Of a DNA stretch of 64,000 nt, positions 56,601-64,000 are shown piece by piece. The translations under genes were made by a program, and so were the position numbers. This DNA is from CBINFS01 sp966250015 (GTDB lineage: Bacteria > Bacteroidota > Rhodothermia > Rhodothermales > DASSAV01). The stretch covers positions 1 to 64,000 of the forward strand of contig CBINFS010000008.1 in the NCBI GenBank assembly GCA_966250015.1. The letters run 5' to 3'. The notes below the pieces were generated by a model that was not told where the DNA came from, did no database searches, and saw nothing but the letters and a program-made list of their open reading frames with translations. The stretch's first letter is position 1, and each line of letters opens with the position of its first letter.

Positions 56601-57410
56601 GGTGGAGATGGTTGGGCTTACGACATTGGCTACGGCGGACTGGATCACGTCCTCGCAAGTGGCCGCAATGTAAACGTGCTCGTCCTCGATACCGAGGTGT
56701 ACTCGAACACGGGTGGCCAGGCTTCCAAATCGACGTCGCTGGGCGCCGTTGCCAAGTTTGCTGCCGGTGGTAAGATGACGCCCAAGAAGGATCTCGGCAT
56801 GCTCGCGATGTCGTATGGATACGTCTACGTGACGCAGATTGCCCTCGGGGCCGACGACAACCATACCATCAAGGCGCTCCTCGAAGCGGAATCCTATGAC
56901 GGCCCCTCTCTGATCATTGCCTATGCGCACTGCATTGCGCACGGGATCGACATGGTGAAAGGCCTCGACCAGCAGGACCGTGCGGTAAAATCGGGTCACT
57001 GGCCGCTGTATCGTTACGATCCCCGGCGCAAAAAAGAGGGAAAGAACCCGTTCCAACTCGATTCAAAGGCCCCAACGATTCCTCTCGAAGAGTACATCTT
57101 CAACGAAAACCGATACCGCATTCTCCAGCGCTCGAATCCCGAAGCCGCCGCGAGGTTTGTCAAAGAAGGGCAGAAACTGGTCAATGAACGGTGGAGAAAG
57201 TACGAGCTGCTTGCCCGAGACGAATCATATAGCTTGGATGGTGCGGAACAGGCGAAACCGGCGGCGCCTCCGGTTCAGAAGCCAAAGGCGCCTGCGCCGG
57301 CTGCCGTGGCCGAACCGGGTGCAATCCCCGCCAAACCGGCGGGAGTCCCGACAGCAAAACCGGTTGGCGTGAAACCAGCATTTCAGGGAAAACTCCCACC
57401 GGGAAGGTAA
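53658..57410 (+). CDS. nifJ: Pyruvate:ferredoxin (flavodoxin) oxidoreductase
   Basis: A 1250-residue single-chain PFOR that converts pyruvate and CoA to acetyl-CoA, CO2 and reduced ferredoxin. Domain I has YPITPASPMGE and MQSEAGAAGAAHGA with the catalytic Glu. Domain II, the gamma domain and an EKR-type stretch follow. Two [4Fe-4S] sites lie near 696 (CIQCGKCVNVCP) and 751 (CTGCQLCVEICP), and the proximal cluster begins at CAGCGETPY near 834. TPP binding is by GGDGWAYDIGYGG near 982 and DTEVYSNTGGQ. The family is usually about 1170-1200 residues; here a tail of about 50 residues rich in Pro, Ala and Lys follows residue 1197. Divergent from the Rnf operon. Confidence 0.97.
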   Translation: MTRQQVAMDGNEAAAYVAFKTNEVIAIYPITPASPMGELSDYWSAMNEKNIWGTVPRVIEMQSEAGAAGAAHGALQAGSLTTTFTASQGLLLMIPNMYKIAGELSSTVFHITARSLATHALSIFGDHSDVMAARSTGWGMLFSNSVQEVMDLALIAQMSTMESRVPFLHIFDGFRTSHEIRKIEKLNDEDIRALISDELVRKFRSLAMSPDRPVIRGTAQNPDVYFQARETVNPFYQATPAIVQKAMDQFAKQVGRSYHLFDYVGAPDAERVIVIMGSGAEAVHETVDYLVDRGEKVGLLKVRLFRPFSTEHFLKALPASTRVISVLDRTKEPGAIGEPLYQDVMTAVARGFSDGTAPFESFPKIVGGRYGLSSKEFTPAMAKGLFDDMAKEKPKNQFTIGIYDDVTHSSIDYDPEFSIESEDVTRAVFWGLGSDGTVGANKNSIKIIAEETDNYAVGYFVYDSKKAGARTISHLRFGPKPIRGTYLISKANFVAVHQFSFLEQVDTLEMADEGAVFLLNSTYGPDEVWDHIPREVQQQILDKKLKFYVIDGYEVAGKVGLGVRINTIMQTCFFALSGVLPRDEAIAKIKEYIQKTYGKRGKAVVQQNFAAVDAALSHLHEVNVPAVADGKIERPPVVPKHAPEFVQKVTAEIMAGRGDLLPVSAMPVDGTFPTGTTQWEKRNIALEIPVWETDLCIQCGKCVNVCPHAVIRAKVYSPDLLADAPPTFKSAEARWREFPDMMYTLQVAPEDCTGCQLCVEICPAKDKSQVNRKALNMAPQPPIREQERENWEFFLNLPEVPRFSTGDGAPSVAFNKVKNVQLLQPLFEFSGACAGCGETPYLRTISQLFGDRALMANATGCSSIYGGNLPTTPWAKNKEGRGPAWSNSLFEDNAEFGLGMRLALDKQLEYAQELVSRLRGKIGDAFAGELLMADQSDEAGIAAQRERVAHLKELLKGDPDPAARDLYALADVLVKKSVWIIGGDGWAYDIGYGGLDHVLASGRNVNVLVLDTEVYSNTGGQASKSTSLGAVAKFAAGGKMTPKKDLGMLAMSYGYVYVTQIALGADDNHTIKALLEAESYDGPSLIIAYAHCIAHGIDMVKGLDQQDRAVKSGHWPLYRYDPRRKKEGKNPFQLDSKAPTIPLEEYIFNENRYRILQRSNPEAAARFVKEGQKLVNERWRKYELLARDESYSLDGAEQAKPAAPPVQKPKAPAPAAVAEPGAIPAKPAGVPTAKPVGVKPAFQGKLPPGR

Positions 57411-57442
57411 AACCTGACGTAGGCAATAACCGAAAGACATAA

Positions 57443-57490
57443 GTGAGTGCCTCGTGTCCCACTTCATGGGTGACGCGAGGCACTCACTCT
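57443..57490. terminator. Terminator between nifJ and CRTAC1 gene
   Basis: GTGAGTGCCTCG pairs perfectly with CGAGGCACTCAC around an approximately 21-base loop that holds a smaller CCCA/TGGG hairpin, followed by TCTTTT on the plus strand. The genes on both sides converge on it. Confidence 0.88.
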
Positions 57491-57534
57491 TTTGTCCAGA
57501 CAGGTACTGTCTTCCCTGTATGTGGAGCTCCCCA

Positions 57535-60500
57535 CTACAGGTCGGCGAAGGAAGGGCCTTGCCTTGTGGGCATCACGATCTGGAGTGGTGCGTTGTTACG
57601 CGCCGCGAGTAAAACCCGGGTGCCGTCCGCTCTCCTCAGATATTCTAGGTTCCGAACGGCGCCTTCGACGTACAGGCCGCTCTGGTAAGGCGTCAGCGCC
57701 TCAAACGTACCATCTCCCCTGCCGCGCAAATAAGCGCCCCAACTCGCATCGTGGCGCTCGATCAGCGGTTGAACGTCGAACTTGTTGCCAGCCAGCAACA
57801 GGTCAGGTATACCGTCCCGATCGAAATCGTCCGTGACAATGGCGTTAACGGTGGAAAACTGCGCCAGGAGCGGCAAAGAATGGAGCGTAAACGTGCCATC
57901 GCCATTGTTCAATGCGTAGCAGCTTGCAAAAGTGTAGGCGTTGTGGACCGTAGCTTCACGAACCGCATCCCGCCCGAACAAGTCTTCGATCTGGCTATCC
58001 CCAAACTCCTTATAGCTGACGTACCGTTGCTGAAGTGTTTCAACTGCGCCGACAAGCTGGTCTACGGAAAAGAAAGGATACCTCGTTCCATGATTATAAT
58101 AGGTCAGAATCTGTTCGACATTTCCGTCACCATCGAAGTCCTTCATGAAGAGTTGAATGGGTTGTTCCGGGCTGGTTTTCAGGACCGAGTTCAGGCCAAG
58201 ATTACCGGCGATCAGGTCGTCGTACCCGTCTCCATTCAAGTCGGCCGCGGTTACCGAATTCCACCAGCCGTGGGTATGGCCAAACCCCGCTTCTTCGGTG
58301 TAATTGACAAACCGCCCATCCTGTTGCCGGAAGACCGTTAGCGGCATCCATTCCCCAACGACGACCAGGTCGACGTGCCCGTCCCGGTCGACATCCGTCC
58401 AGACGGCATCGGTCACCATCCCGATTTCGGAGAGCTCTTCGGCTCGATCCAGCGTTACGTCGGAGAAGTGGCCTTTTCCGTCATTCTCCAGCAGATAGCT
58501 CTGTGGGCTGGCGCCGTAGTTTCGCGCAACGACGCGGCTACCAACGAACAGGTCAACGTCGCCGTCAGAGTCAAAATCGGCAGGTACGACGCGCGAACCG
58601 TTCTCATACAATTCTGGCAACGCGTCTTCGCTGCGTTGAAACGTACCTCTTCCATCGTTAAGGTAAAGCCGATCCCGTAAAGCTTCTTGTTTGCCCCACC
58701 ATTCATTCCCACCGCTGACGACGTACAGGTCCAGCGAACCGTCGCCATTTGCGTCGAAAAAGACGGCGTCAACGTCTTCGTAAAGACTATCGGCGCTCCA
58801 GAGTGCTTTATTTGTCTCCTCGAATCGGCCGTTCGCCTGTTGTATGTAGAGCCGGGCAGGCTGCCACTTGGCGCCACCAACGAAAAAGTCGTCGAGTCCA
58901 TCCCCGTTTACGTCGCCGACGGCAAGTGCAGGTCCCTCTCGCGAAACCATGTGCGGCATCAGGGGCTCCCTGTTATAGTCGTAATACTGGGTTTCCGTGT
59001 GCCGGTAACCGAGCTCCATGGTGTGCGTGACGTCTTCGAAAAGCGCCTCCGTTCGATAAAGAGGGGTGTAGTGGTAGCTTCCCGAAGCATCATTCTGATT
59101 CAAGACGATCGTGGAGTCTGCACGAACGTCGGTTAGAACCTGAAAGCGTCTGTCAGGCCAGATCACGTACAACGAGTCGACGGTGTCGGCCTGCCCGAGA
59201 CCAAAGTGGAGGCGAGGATCAACCGACGACATCCAGCCACGGGCGGTCATCTGTTCGTCGATGAGCAGTTTGTCCCCCACCTTCAACAACACCTTCGCGC
59301 CAATGCCCTGCGGATTGGCGCCTGCCCCTTCGAGCTTCACCATCAAGTAGTGATTGTCCGTCAGTGTATCCGCGAGGTTCTCGTAAATCGAAGCGGGTTG
59401 GTTCAGATTGTTTACAATGAGGTCAAGGTCTCCGTCGTTGTCCAGGTCGGCGTACACCGCACCGTTAGAAAAACCGGGTTCAGCCAGACCCCACGCTGCG
59501 GTGACATTCGTGAAGGACAATCCTCCCTCGTTCTTGAACGCATAATTGGGTATCGGGACGTGCGATGACTGCTCCAGGGCTTTTTTCAGGTTTTCCTTAT
59601 TGAATCCCTTATCAAAGGACGCCTGGACGTCTGGCCGTCCGATGTAGCGGCTGTAATCCAGATCGTTGAATCGCCTCCAGACACCATTTGCGATAAAAAT
59701 GTCGCGTAACCCGTCGTTGTCCAGATCGACGATCAAAGGGCCCCAGCTCCAGTCCGTAGCGTGTACACCCAGCAAATAACCGATCTCGCTGAATCGCCGG
59801 TTGCCCTGGTTCAGGTGCACCATGTTCCGGGGGTACTGATGGTGATAACCGAGATCCCGCTTGAAATCGTAAATGTCGAACGGCTCCGCCGGATTTGCCG
59901 TTTTGCGAATGTCTTCACGGTCCGGAAGCATGTCGAGCACGACGATGTCCAACAACCCGTCATTATCGAGGTCGCCGGCGTCACTTCCCATCGATGAGTA
60001 CGTGACGTGATTCATCGATTCATATATCGACTCGGTAAACGTCCCGTCGCAGTTGTTGTAATAGAGAAAGTCGTTTTCGTGAAAATCATTGGCGACGAAA
60101 ATGTCAGGGCAACCATCAAAGTCATAATCCCTGACGGACACACTCAGGCCATAACCCGTGGCGGCGCCGTAAATCCCGGCCTGCTCGCTCACGTCGGTAA
60201 ACGTCCCCCCGTCGTTCCGTAGCAATCGGTCCCCGGCCCGATCGTGACGCATGGCTCGAAGCATTGTATTCCCGTACGTACCCTCGGCATGTGTGCTGTG
60301 CCGCAGAAGGTACATGTCCAGGTCGCCGTCGAGGTCATAATCGAAAAATGCAGCGTGTTGCCCGTAGCCGTAAAAATCCAGACCGTAAGCCTTGGCCTGC
60401 TCGCTGAACGTTCCGTCCCCATTGTTTATAAAGAGCTGGTTTCGGCCATTTCGATCGAGATAGCCTCCGACTGCGGAAACGTACAGGTCGAGATATCCGT

Positions 60501-60891
60501 CTGCATTGATGTCGACCATGTTTACGCCGGTTGTCCAGTTGCCAGTACCACCTACTCCGGCTCGTTCGGTCACATCTTCGAAGCGCATTTCGCCTTTATT
60601 CAAATAGAGGCGATTGGCGCCGACATTTGACGTGAAGTAGAGATCGAGAAGACCGTCGTTGTTCACGTCACCGACTGCGACGCCTGCGCCATTATAAAAA
60701 TTGAGGTAATTGACGAGGTTGAACTCGGGCGTATCCTCCAGCTCATTGACAAAGGAAACCCCGGTGTGCTCTACAGGCAAAGATCTGAAAAGATGTGGTT
60801 GATTACTTTCAGATCCGTCATCACATCCACTGAAGCCCAAAATGGAGATAAAAGCCAGTGATAAGATCACGAATAAAGAAGATACCTTCAT
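57535..60891 (-). CDS. CRTAC1-type FG-GAP/ASPIC lipoprotein
   Basis: An 1118-residue surface lipoprotein with Cys23 in a GFSGC lipobox. Many FG-GAP/VCBS repeats carry the calcium-binding pattern DxNxDGxxD (for example VGDVNNDGLLDLYF, DINADGYLDLYV, DYDLDGDLDMYL, DFDRDGIPDLLL), forming one or two beta-propellers. An ASPIC/UnbV domain lies near the middle (PQGIGAKVLLKVG; RLHFGLGQADTVDSLYVIWPD). Such proteins are frequent next to SusCD pairs in Bacteroidota and Rhodothermota and are thought to bind ligands or partner proteins at the surface. No enzyme motif is seen. Confidence 0.9.
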   Translation of the reverse strand: MKVSSLFVILSLAFISILGFSGCDDGSESNQPHLFRSLPVEHTGVSFVNELEDTPEFNLVNYLNFYNGAGVAVGDVNNDGLLDLYFTSNVGANRLYLNKGEMRFEDVTERAGVGGTGNWTTGVNMVDINADGYLDLYVSAVGGYLDRNGRNQLFINNGDGTFSEQAKAYGLDFYGYGQHAAFFDYDLDGDLDMYLLRHSTHAEGTYGNTMLRAMRHDRAGDRLLRNDGGTFTDVSEQAGIYGAATGYGLSVSVRDYDFDGCPDIFVANDFHENDFLYYNNCDGTFTESIYESMNHVTYSSMGSDAGDLDNDGLLDIVVLDMLPDREDIRKTANPAEPFDIYDFKRDLGYHHQYPRNMVHLNQGNRRFSEIGYLLGVHATDWSWGPLIVDLDNDGLRDIFIANGVWRRFNDLDYSRYIGRPDVQASFDKGFNKENLKKALEQSSHVPIPNYAFKNEGGLSFTNVTAAWGLAEPGFSNGAVYADLDNDGDLDLIVNNLNQPASIYENLADTLTDNHYLMVKLEGAGANPQGIGAKVLLKVGDKLLIDEQMTARGWMSSVDPRLHFGLGQADTVDSLYVIWPDRRFQVLTDVRADSTIVLNQNDASGSYHYTPLYRTEALFEDVTHTMELGYRHTETQYYDYNREPLMPHMVSREGPALAVGDVNGDGLDDFFVGGAKWQPARLYIQQANGRFEETNKALWSADSLYEDVDAVFFDANGDGSLDLYVVSGGNEWWGKQEALRDRLYLNDGRGTFQRSEDALPELYENGSRVVPADFDSDGDVDLFVGSRVVARNYGASPQSYLLENDGKGHFSDVTLDRAEELSEIGMVTDAVWTDVDRDGHVDLVVVGEWMPLTVFRQQDGRFVNYTEEAGFGHTHGWWNSVTAADLNGDGYDDLIAGNLGLNSVLKTSPEQPIQLFMKDFDGDGNVEQILTYYNHGTRYPFFSVDQLVGAVETLQQRYVSYKEFGDSQIEDLFGRDAVREATVHNAYTFASCYALNNGDGTFTLHSLPLLAQFSTVNAIVTDDFDRDGIPDLLLAGNKFDVQPLIERHDASWGAYLRGRGDGTFEALTPYQSGLYVEGAVRNLEYLRRADGTRVLLAARNNAPLQIVMPTRQGPSFADL

Positions 60892-60936
60892 TCCGGCTGA
60901 TGCTCAGATTGGTTGACTGATTTGTTTATATTTTCT

Positions 60937-61641
60937 TTACGCAGAAATAAGTCCTTCCATAGGACTTGCTTTCAATTCCAGTGCTTCCAGGAGTATGGGT
61001 ATCAACAAGCCTCTACTCTTCAACGCTCTAGAGATTTCGTGCCTTTTGTAATCGTGTTTGACTAATCGCACGTTGGGCAGGTCGGCCAGCTGTTCGGCGT
61101 GGCGATTGTCCAACCTGTGCTGCCCCACGTGAATGATTACCCCGGTATCCCGGCCAACCCGTTCGACGAGTGGTCGTAAAACGAAATATTCCCTTTTTGC
61201 CGACGCAAGTCGATACAATCTGTTTTTCTCGCGAAACGATCTCCCATCCAGATACTTGAGCCGGTTCTGCCAGTCGATGAACGTTTGTGGACCAAATGCA
61301 ATCACCATATTTGCTTTTAAAAGGCATCCAAAAAGTATTGCAGCATACCCTCCCATAGATGCGCCGCAGGTGACCACTCTTTGAGGTTTGCACGAGTCAA
61401 CTACCGACTTCAAGTAGTTTACCAGCTCATCCGGGCCATCGCCTACCCCCTTAAAGCATCCGTGATACCATTTGTTATGGACGTCTCTTACGAATATTTT
61501 TTTCACCGGTAACCTTTGAGAGACTCCCATAAAATTAAAACTTCGTTTCACATCCGCTACATTTTTACCCGTAAAGAAAATAATTAGCCTATCACTGGGA
61601 CTCGAGAGATCGATAAAAACATCATTTAACGTTTCACTCAT
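60937..61641 (-). CDS. Alpha/beta hydrolase-like protein, lower GC
   Basis: A 234-residue protein without a signal peptide. The nucleophile elbow is GASMGG with Ser95, preceded by the strand QRVVTC and followed by AAILFGCLLKANMVIAFGP. A late HVGQHRLDNRHAEQL region and HDYKRHEIS could supply Asp and His. It resembles small esterases found in surface-polysaccharide loci but is not assignable. Base composition is visibly more AT-rich than the neighbours, which may mean recent transfer. Confidence 0.65.
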   Translation of the reverse strand: MSETLNDVFIDLSSPSDRLIIFFTGKNVADVKRSFNFMGVSQRLPVKKIFVRDVHNKWYHGCFKGVGDGPDELVNYLKSVVDSCKPQRVVTCGASMGGYAAILFGCLLKANMVIAFGPQTFIDWQNRLKYLDGRSFREKNRLYRLASAKREYFVLRPLVERVGRDTGVIIHVGQHRLDNRHAEQLADLPNVRLVKHDYKRHEISRALKSRGLLIPILLEALELKASPMEGLISA

Positions 61642-61976
61642 ACACGATTATTTTATTCCAATTTTATCGACATTGTATTCGTTCCATCGATGACATTTAA
61701 TATGATTAATGTCCTTACCATCACTTCATAATAAGAACGCGCCCCGTACAGGTTACACAACAAAGGGCGAAGACCCCCATAGACGAAAGGAGCCATTGGC
61801 CTGACTTGGTCTATTAGCTGCCCGGTCACGTCACGGGCAGCACATTGGAAGCAGTTTGAAAGGTCGCTGTTTCGGACGAAGTCAGGGATCTGCGGGACGT
61901 ACGCGTGTAGAGCCCCTGGCAGGGGCAAAACGACGTCTTCGTTCAACGGGTAACGGATCAGGCAAGCTCGGTGAAG
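61642..61976. other. Intergenic region, doubtful open frame
   Basis: These 335 bases lie between the hydrolase and the plug lipoprotein. A minus-strand open frame of 97 residues (61653-61946) covers most of it but shows no signal, domain or ribosome-binding site, and I do not call it. Nothing else is visible. Confidence 0.4.
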
Positions 61977-62429
61977 CTATTTATCACCGCCTCTTTTCGT
62001 GGTGATCACGATTACCCCGTTAGACCCACGAATGCCGTACGTAGCCGCATCCGAACCCTTTAACACCCTGATCGACGCGATGTCGTACGGATTGATGTAG
62101 AAGACGTTACCCGGCCCCGGCTCCGTGGGAAATCCGTCCATAATGTAGAGTGGCTCATTACCGGCCAGAATACTGGAGGTGCCCCGAATACGAATCGAGA
62201 TGCCTCCGTTCTGCTCGATGACCTGTACCCCTGCGACTTTTCCCTCGAGCAACTCGTGTATGGTTCCGGAAGGAGAATCCTTGATGTCGGCGTCTGTTAC
62301 CGTGTTGAATGGATCACCCTCTTCTTCCCGCGAGGTCGTACGTTCTGATGAGGCGCATGCGGCGACGAATAGAAGCATCGCCACGCTTCCCCATATTATT
62401 TTTTGGTTGTGTAAAGCGAATCTTCCCAT
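61977..62429 (-). CDS. Stand-alone TonB plug-domain lipoprotein
   Basis: A 150-residue lipoprotein (Cys25 in lipobox FVAAC). After a short charged linker the remainder is a complete SusC-type plug domain: LLEGKVAGVQVIEQNGGIS, IRIRGTSSILAGNEPLYIMD, NPYDIASIRVLKGSDAATYG and GSNGVIVITTKRG. In SusC proteins this plug sits inside a beta-barrel of over 800 residues, but here the gene stops right after the plug and starts with its own lipid anchor. It is therefore a separate periplasmic protein, not a truncated receptor. Its role is unknown; it may bind TonB or a SusD-like partner. It is near a susD gene. Confidence 0.85.
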   Translation of the reverse strand: MGRFALHNQKIIWGSVAMLLFVAACASSERTTSREEEGDPFNTVTDADIKDSPSGTIHELLEGKVAGVQVIEQNGGISIRIRGTSSILAGNEPLYIMDGFPTEPGPGNVFYINPYDIASIRVLKGSDAATYGIRGSNGVIVITTKRGGDK

Positions 62430-62590
62430 GGCGAATTCCCTTTACCTCCGGGGGGTTTGAGATAGTGACGATGCTTCGGCGGATCCGATCAATTGTCACA
62501 CATCATCCAACGTATAATCACGTAATAGCAAGAATACAAGTTTCAATACTTTAACAATTTTATCCAATAAGGACGCCCCTTGAAAATACA

Positions 62591-62617
62591 AGGCCCGGCC
62601 TGTCACCGGCCGGGCCT
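62591..62617 (-). terminator. Hairpin after susD
   Basis: AGGCCCGGCC pairs perfectly with GGCCGGGCCT around a 7-base loop. On the minus strand it is followed by a short T-containing run (TGTATTTTC). It lies 38 nt beyond the susD stop codon. Confidence 0.75.
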
Positions 62618-62655
62618 GTAATGACGAATCTGCTATCCGTTCATCGATCGCCTCA

Positions 62656-64000
62656 TCAATACCCTGGATTCTGCGTCAGATTCGGGTTGGCGTCGAGCTG
62701 CGACTGCGGAATCGGGAAGAGATTCCTGAACTCCTCACTGGGCTCCTTGAACTCCCACGTACCCGCTGTAAACTGCCCGAACCGAATGAGGTCCTGCCGA
62801 CGCTTTTCTTCGTGGTTGAGCTCGCGAGAGCGCTCATCCAGGAGGAATTGCCCCATACCGCCCTGCGCCTGAATGTCGGCCATCGTCAGCGGTCTCGGCG
62901 GGTCGAACGCACGTTCACGGACCGCGTTGATCAGGGGTAACGCCTCGGCTTCCCGCCCGAGCCGCCAGAGCGACTCTGCCTTGATCAGGTACATCTCCGC
63001 GAGGCGGAAGAAGGCGTAGTCGTTCTGCTGGTCACCGGAGGGATCGTTCGGGTCAACCGGCCACTTCAACGGGCGATAACCGTGGTGCTCACCGGCACCG
63101 GTGAGCGGAACTTCTTTGGTAAAGATCAGCGGATTTCCCTGGCGGTCCATCGCCGGCTCACCCGTGTAGAAGTTGTAGGCCTGACCCGTCAGAAACATGT
63201 TGCGGCGCAGGTCATCCTCTTCGAACCTGTCGTAATTACCGGGCAGCGACGCAAGACCGTTGCAGCATCCCTGCGGCCACTGGTTGTAGTGAAGAGTCTT
63301 GAAGCCGAACCCAAAGCCGGGGCCACCCTGCGCAACCTGCTGTAGTGCAAAGATGATTTCAGGCGATGTATGATTGTCGATGGCAAAGTTCTGGAAGAAG
63401 TCTTCGGCGAGCTGGAAGTAGCCTGAGTTGATGATCAAGTCGGCCTGTTCGATGGCCTTCTCATACATCGGCTCTCCTGCCCATACCTCGCTGTTCATGT
63501 ACATGCTGGCCAGAATGGCCCGCGCTACCCATTCCGTCACTCGTCCTTCATTGCCACCAGACCTTTCTTTTGGCAGATTCGGAATCGACTCGAGGAGCTC
63601 TTGTTCGATGAAATCAAAGGTTTCACGTCGTGAGGCCCGGGTAGGAGGATTATCGGGATCCGTCACGGCAACGGTAACGATCGGAACGCCTCCAAAGTGG
63701 TCCATCAAGATGTAGTAGTAAAACGCGCGCATAGTCCGGAGCTCGGCACGGAATTCATCCGCCCCAGGTACGGTGCTCCCCTCCAGGTTTTCAAGGACCG
63801 TGTTGGCGCGAGCGATCCCGGTATACGCGTCGTTCCAGGGACCGCTCGATGCCGGGTCTGTGGCCGTCCACGTGTGGGATTTCAGACGGCGAAAAACACC
63901 GCCGTCGTCCCAGTCCTGTCCGCGCGTCGGAACGATGCTCTCGTCCGTGGAAACCTGGCTCGCCCAGTAATACTGGCCCTCGGCTATCGGGTCGAGTGCC
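62656..64000 (-). CDS. SusD/RagB-family lipoprotein, partial
   Basis: The frame is open through the right edge, so at least 448 C-terminal residues are present and the N-terminus and signal lie outside the window. Upstream of the internal Met at 63732 the frame continues with GGVFRRLKSHTWTATDP and ARANTVLENLEG, typical SusD helices. Later parts include MRAFYYYILMDHFGGVPIV, RLAEMYLIKAESLWRLG, LLDERSRELNHEEKRRQDL and the C-terminal FPIPQSQLDANPNLTQNPGY, all classic SusD signatures. It binds glycans at the surface and would pair with a SusC receptor expected just beyond the window. Confidence 0.95.
   Translation of the reverse strand, partial: ALDPIAEGQYYWASQVSTDESIVPTRGQDWDDGGVFRRLKSHTWTATDPASSGPWNDAYTGIARANTVLENLEGSTVPGADEFRAELRTMRAFYYYILMDHFGGVPIVTVAVTDPDNPPTRASRRETFDFIEQELLESIPNLPKERSGGNEGRVTEWVARAILASMYMNSEVWAGEPMYEKAIEQADLIINSGYFQLAEDFFQNFAIDNHTSPEIIFALQQVAQGGPGFGFGFKTLHYNQWPQGCCNGLASLPGNYDRFEEDDLRRNMFLTGQAYNFYTGEPAMDRQGNPLIFTKEVPLTGAGEHHGYRPLKWPVDPNDPSGDQQNDYAFFRLAEMYLIKAESLWRLGREAEALPLINAVRERAFDPPRPLTMADIQAQGGMGQFLLDERSRELNHEEKRRQDLIRFGQFTAGTWEFKEPSEEFRNLFPIPQSQLDANPNLTQNPGY

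Noticed and set aside
61653..61946. 97-residue open frame between the hydrolase and plug genes
   Set aside because: No signal, domain, ribosome site or coupling is visible; it could be chance.

Overview
The window reads as chromosomal DNA from the Bacteroidota/Rhodothermota (FCB) side of the bacterial tree, at moderately high GC. Two exported proteins end in a type IX secretion (T9SS) sorting domain. There is a SusD-type protein, a TonB-dependent receptor paired with a DUF4249-like lipoprotein, a DUF2911 protein, a CRTAC1/FG-GAP lipoprotein, and many lipoproteins with clear lipoboxes. The combination suggests a Rhodothermia-like organism, but the sequence alone does not settle the genus.

Layout. 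1-8.4 kb: minus-strand exported proteins (PD40-repeat lipoprotein, M28 peptidase, DUF4249-like/TonB receptor pair, GH5 lipoprotein). 8.6-15.7 kb: type III polyketide synthase, orphan Phd-type antitoxin, AAA+ ATPase, class I fructose-bisphosphate aldolase, FAD oxidoreductase, thiD and tRNA-Arg(ACG). 15.9-23.9 kb: T9SS cargo protein, GNAT acetyltransferase, GntP and DASS transporters, small lipoprotein, AraC regulator, variant ClpP, P-loop protein and a cytochrome c lipoprotein. 23.9-32.7 kb: a carbohydrate block (CE7-like esterase, GH26 mannanase, GH5, GH78) around an RCK potassium channel. 32.7-38.7 kb: FAD oxidase, STAS-like protein, ROK kinase, DUF2911 protein, Tat-exported Gfo/Idh/MocA oxidoreductase and a decayed tryptophanase fragment.

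38.7-57.4 kb is an energy-conservation island and the most notable part. A minus-strand operon encodes a complete Rnf complex in the order B-C-D-G-E-A, followed by a small Cys-rich membrane protein, a NusG-domain-II protein and ApbE. Two large extra genes sit in it: a 740-residue protein upstream of rnfB and a 1487-residue protein between rnfB and rnfC. Read side by side with the intact pyruvate:ferredoxin oxidoreductase (NifJ/PFOR) transcribed divergently 1 kb away, the 1487-residue protein is collinear with PFOR from end to end, but its thiamine-diphosphate motifs and most ferredoxin cysteines are gone. The 740-residue protein repeats the PFOR C-terminal (beta) domain in equally dead form and adds a Pro/Ala linker and a one-cluster ferredoxin. 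The inference is that a PFOR-derived pseudoenzyme pair was built into the Rnf operon as a docking or electron-transfer module linking pyruvate oxidation to the Rnf ion pump.

57.5-64 kb: CRTAC1-type lipoprotein, a lower-GC alpha/beta hydrolase, a stand-alone TonB plug-domain lipoprotein, and a susD gene that runs off the right edge.
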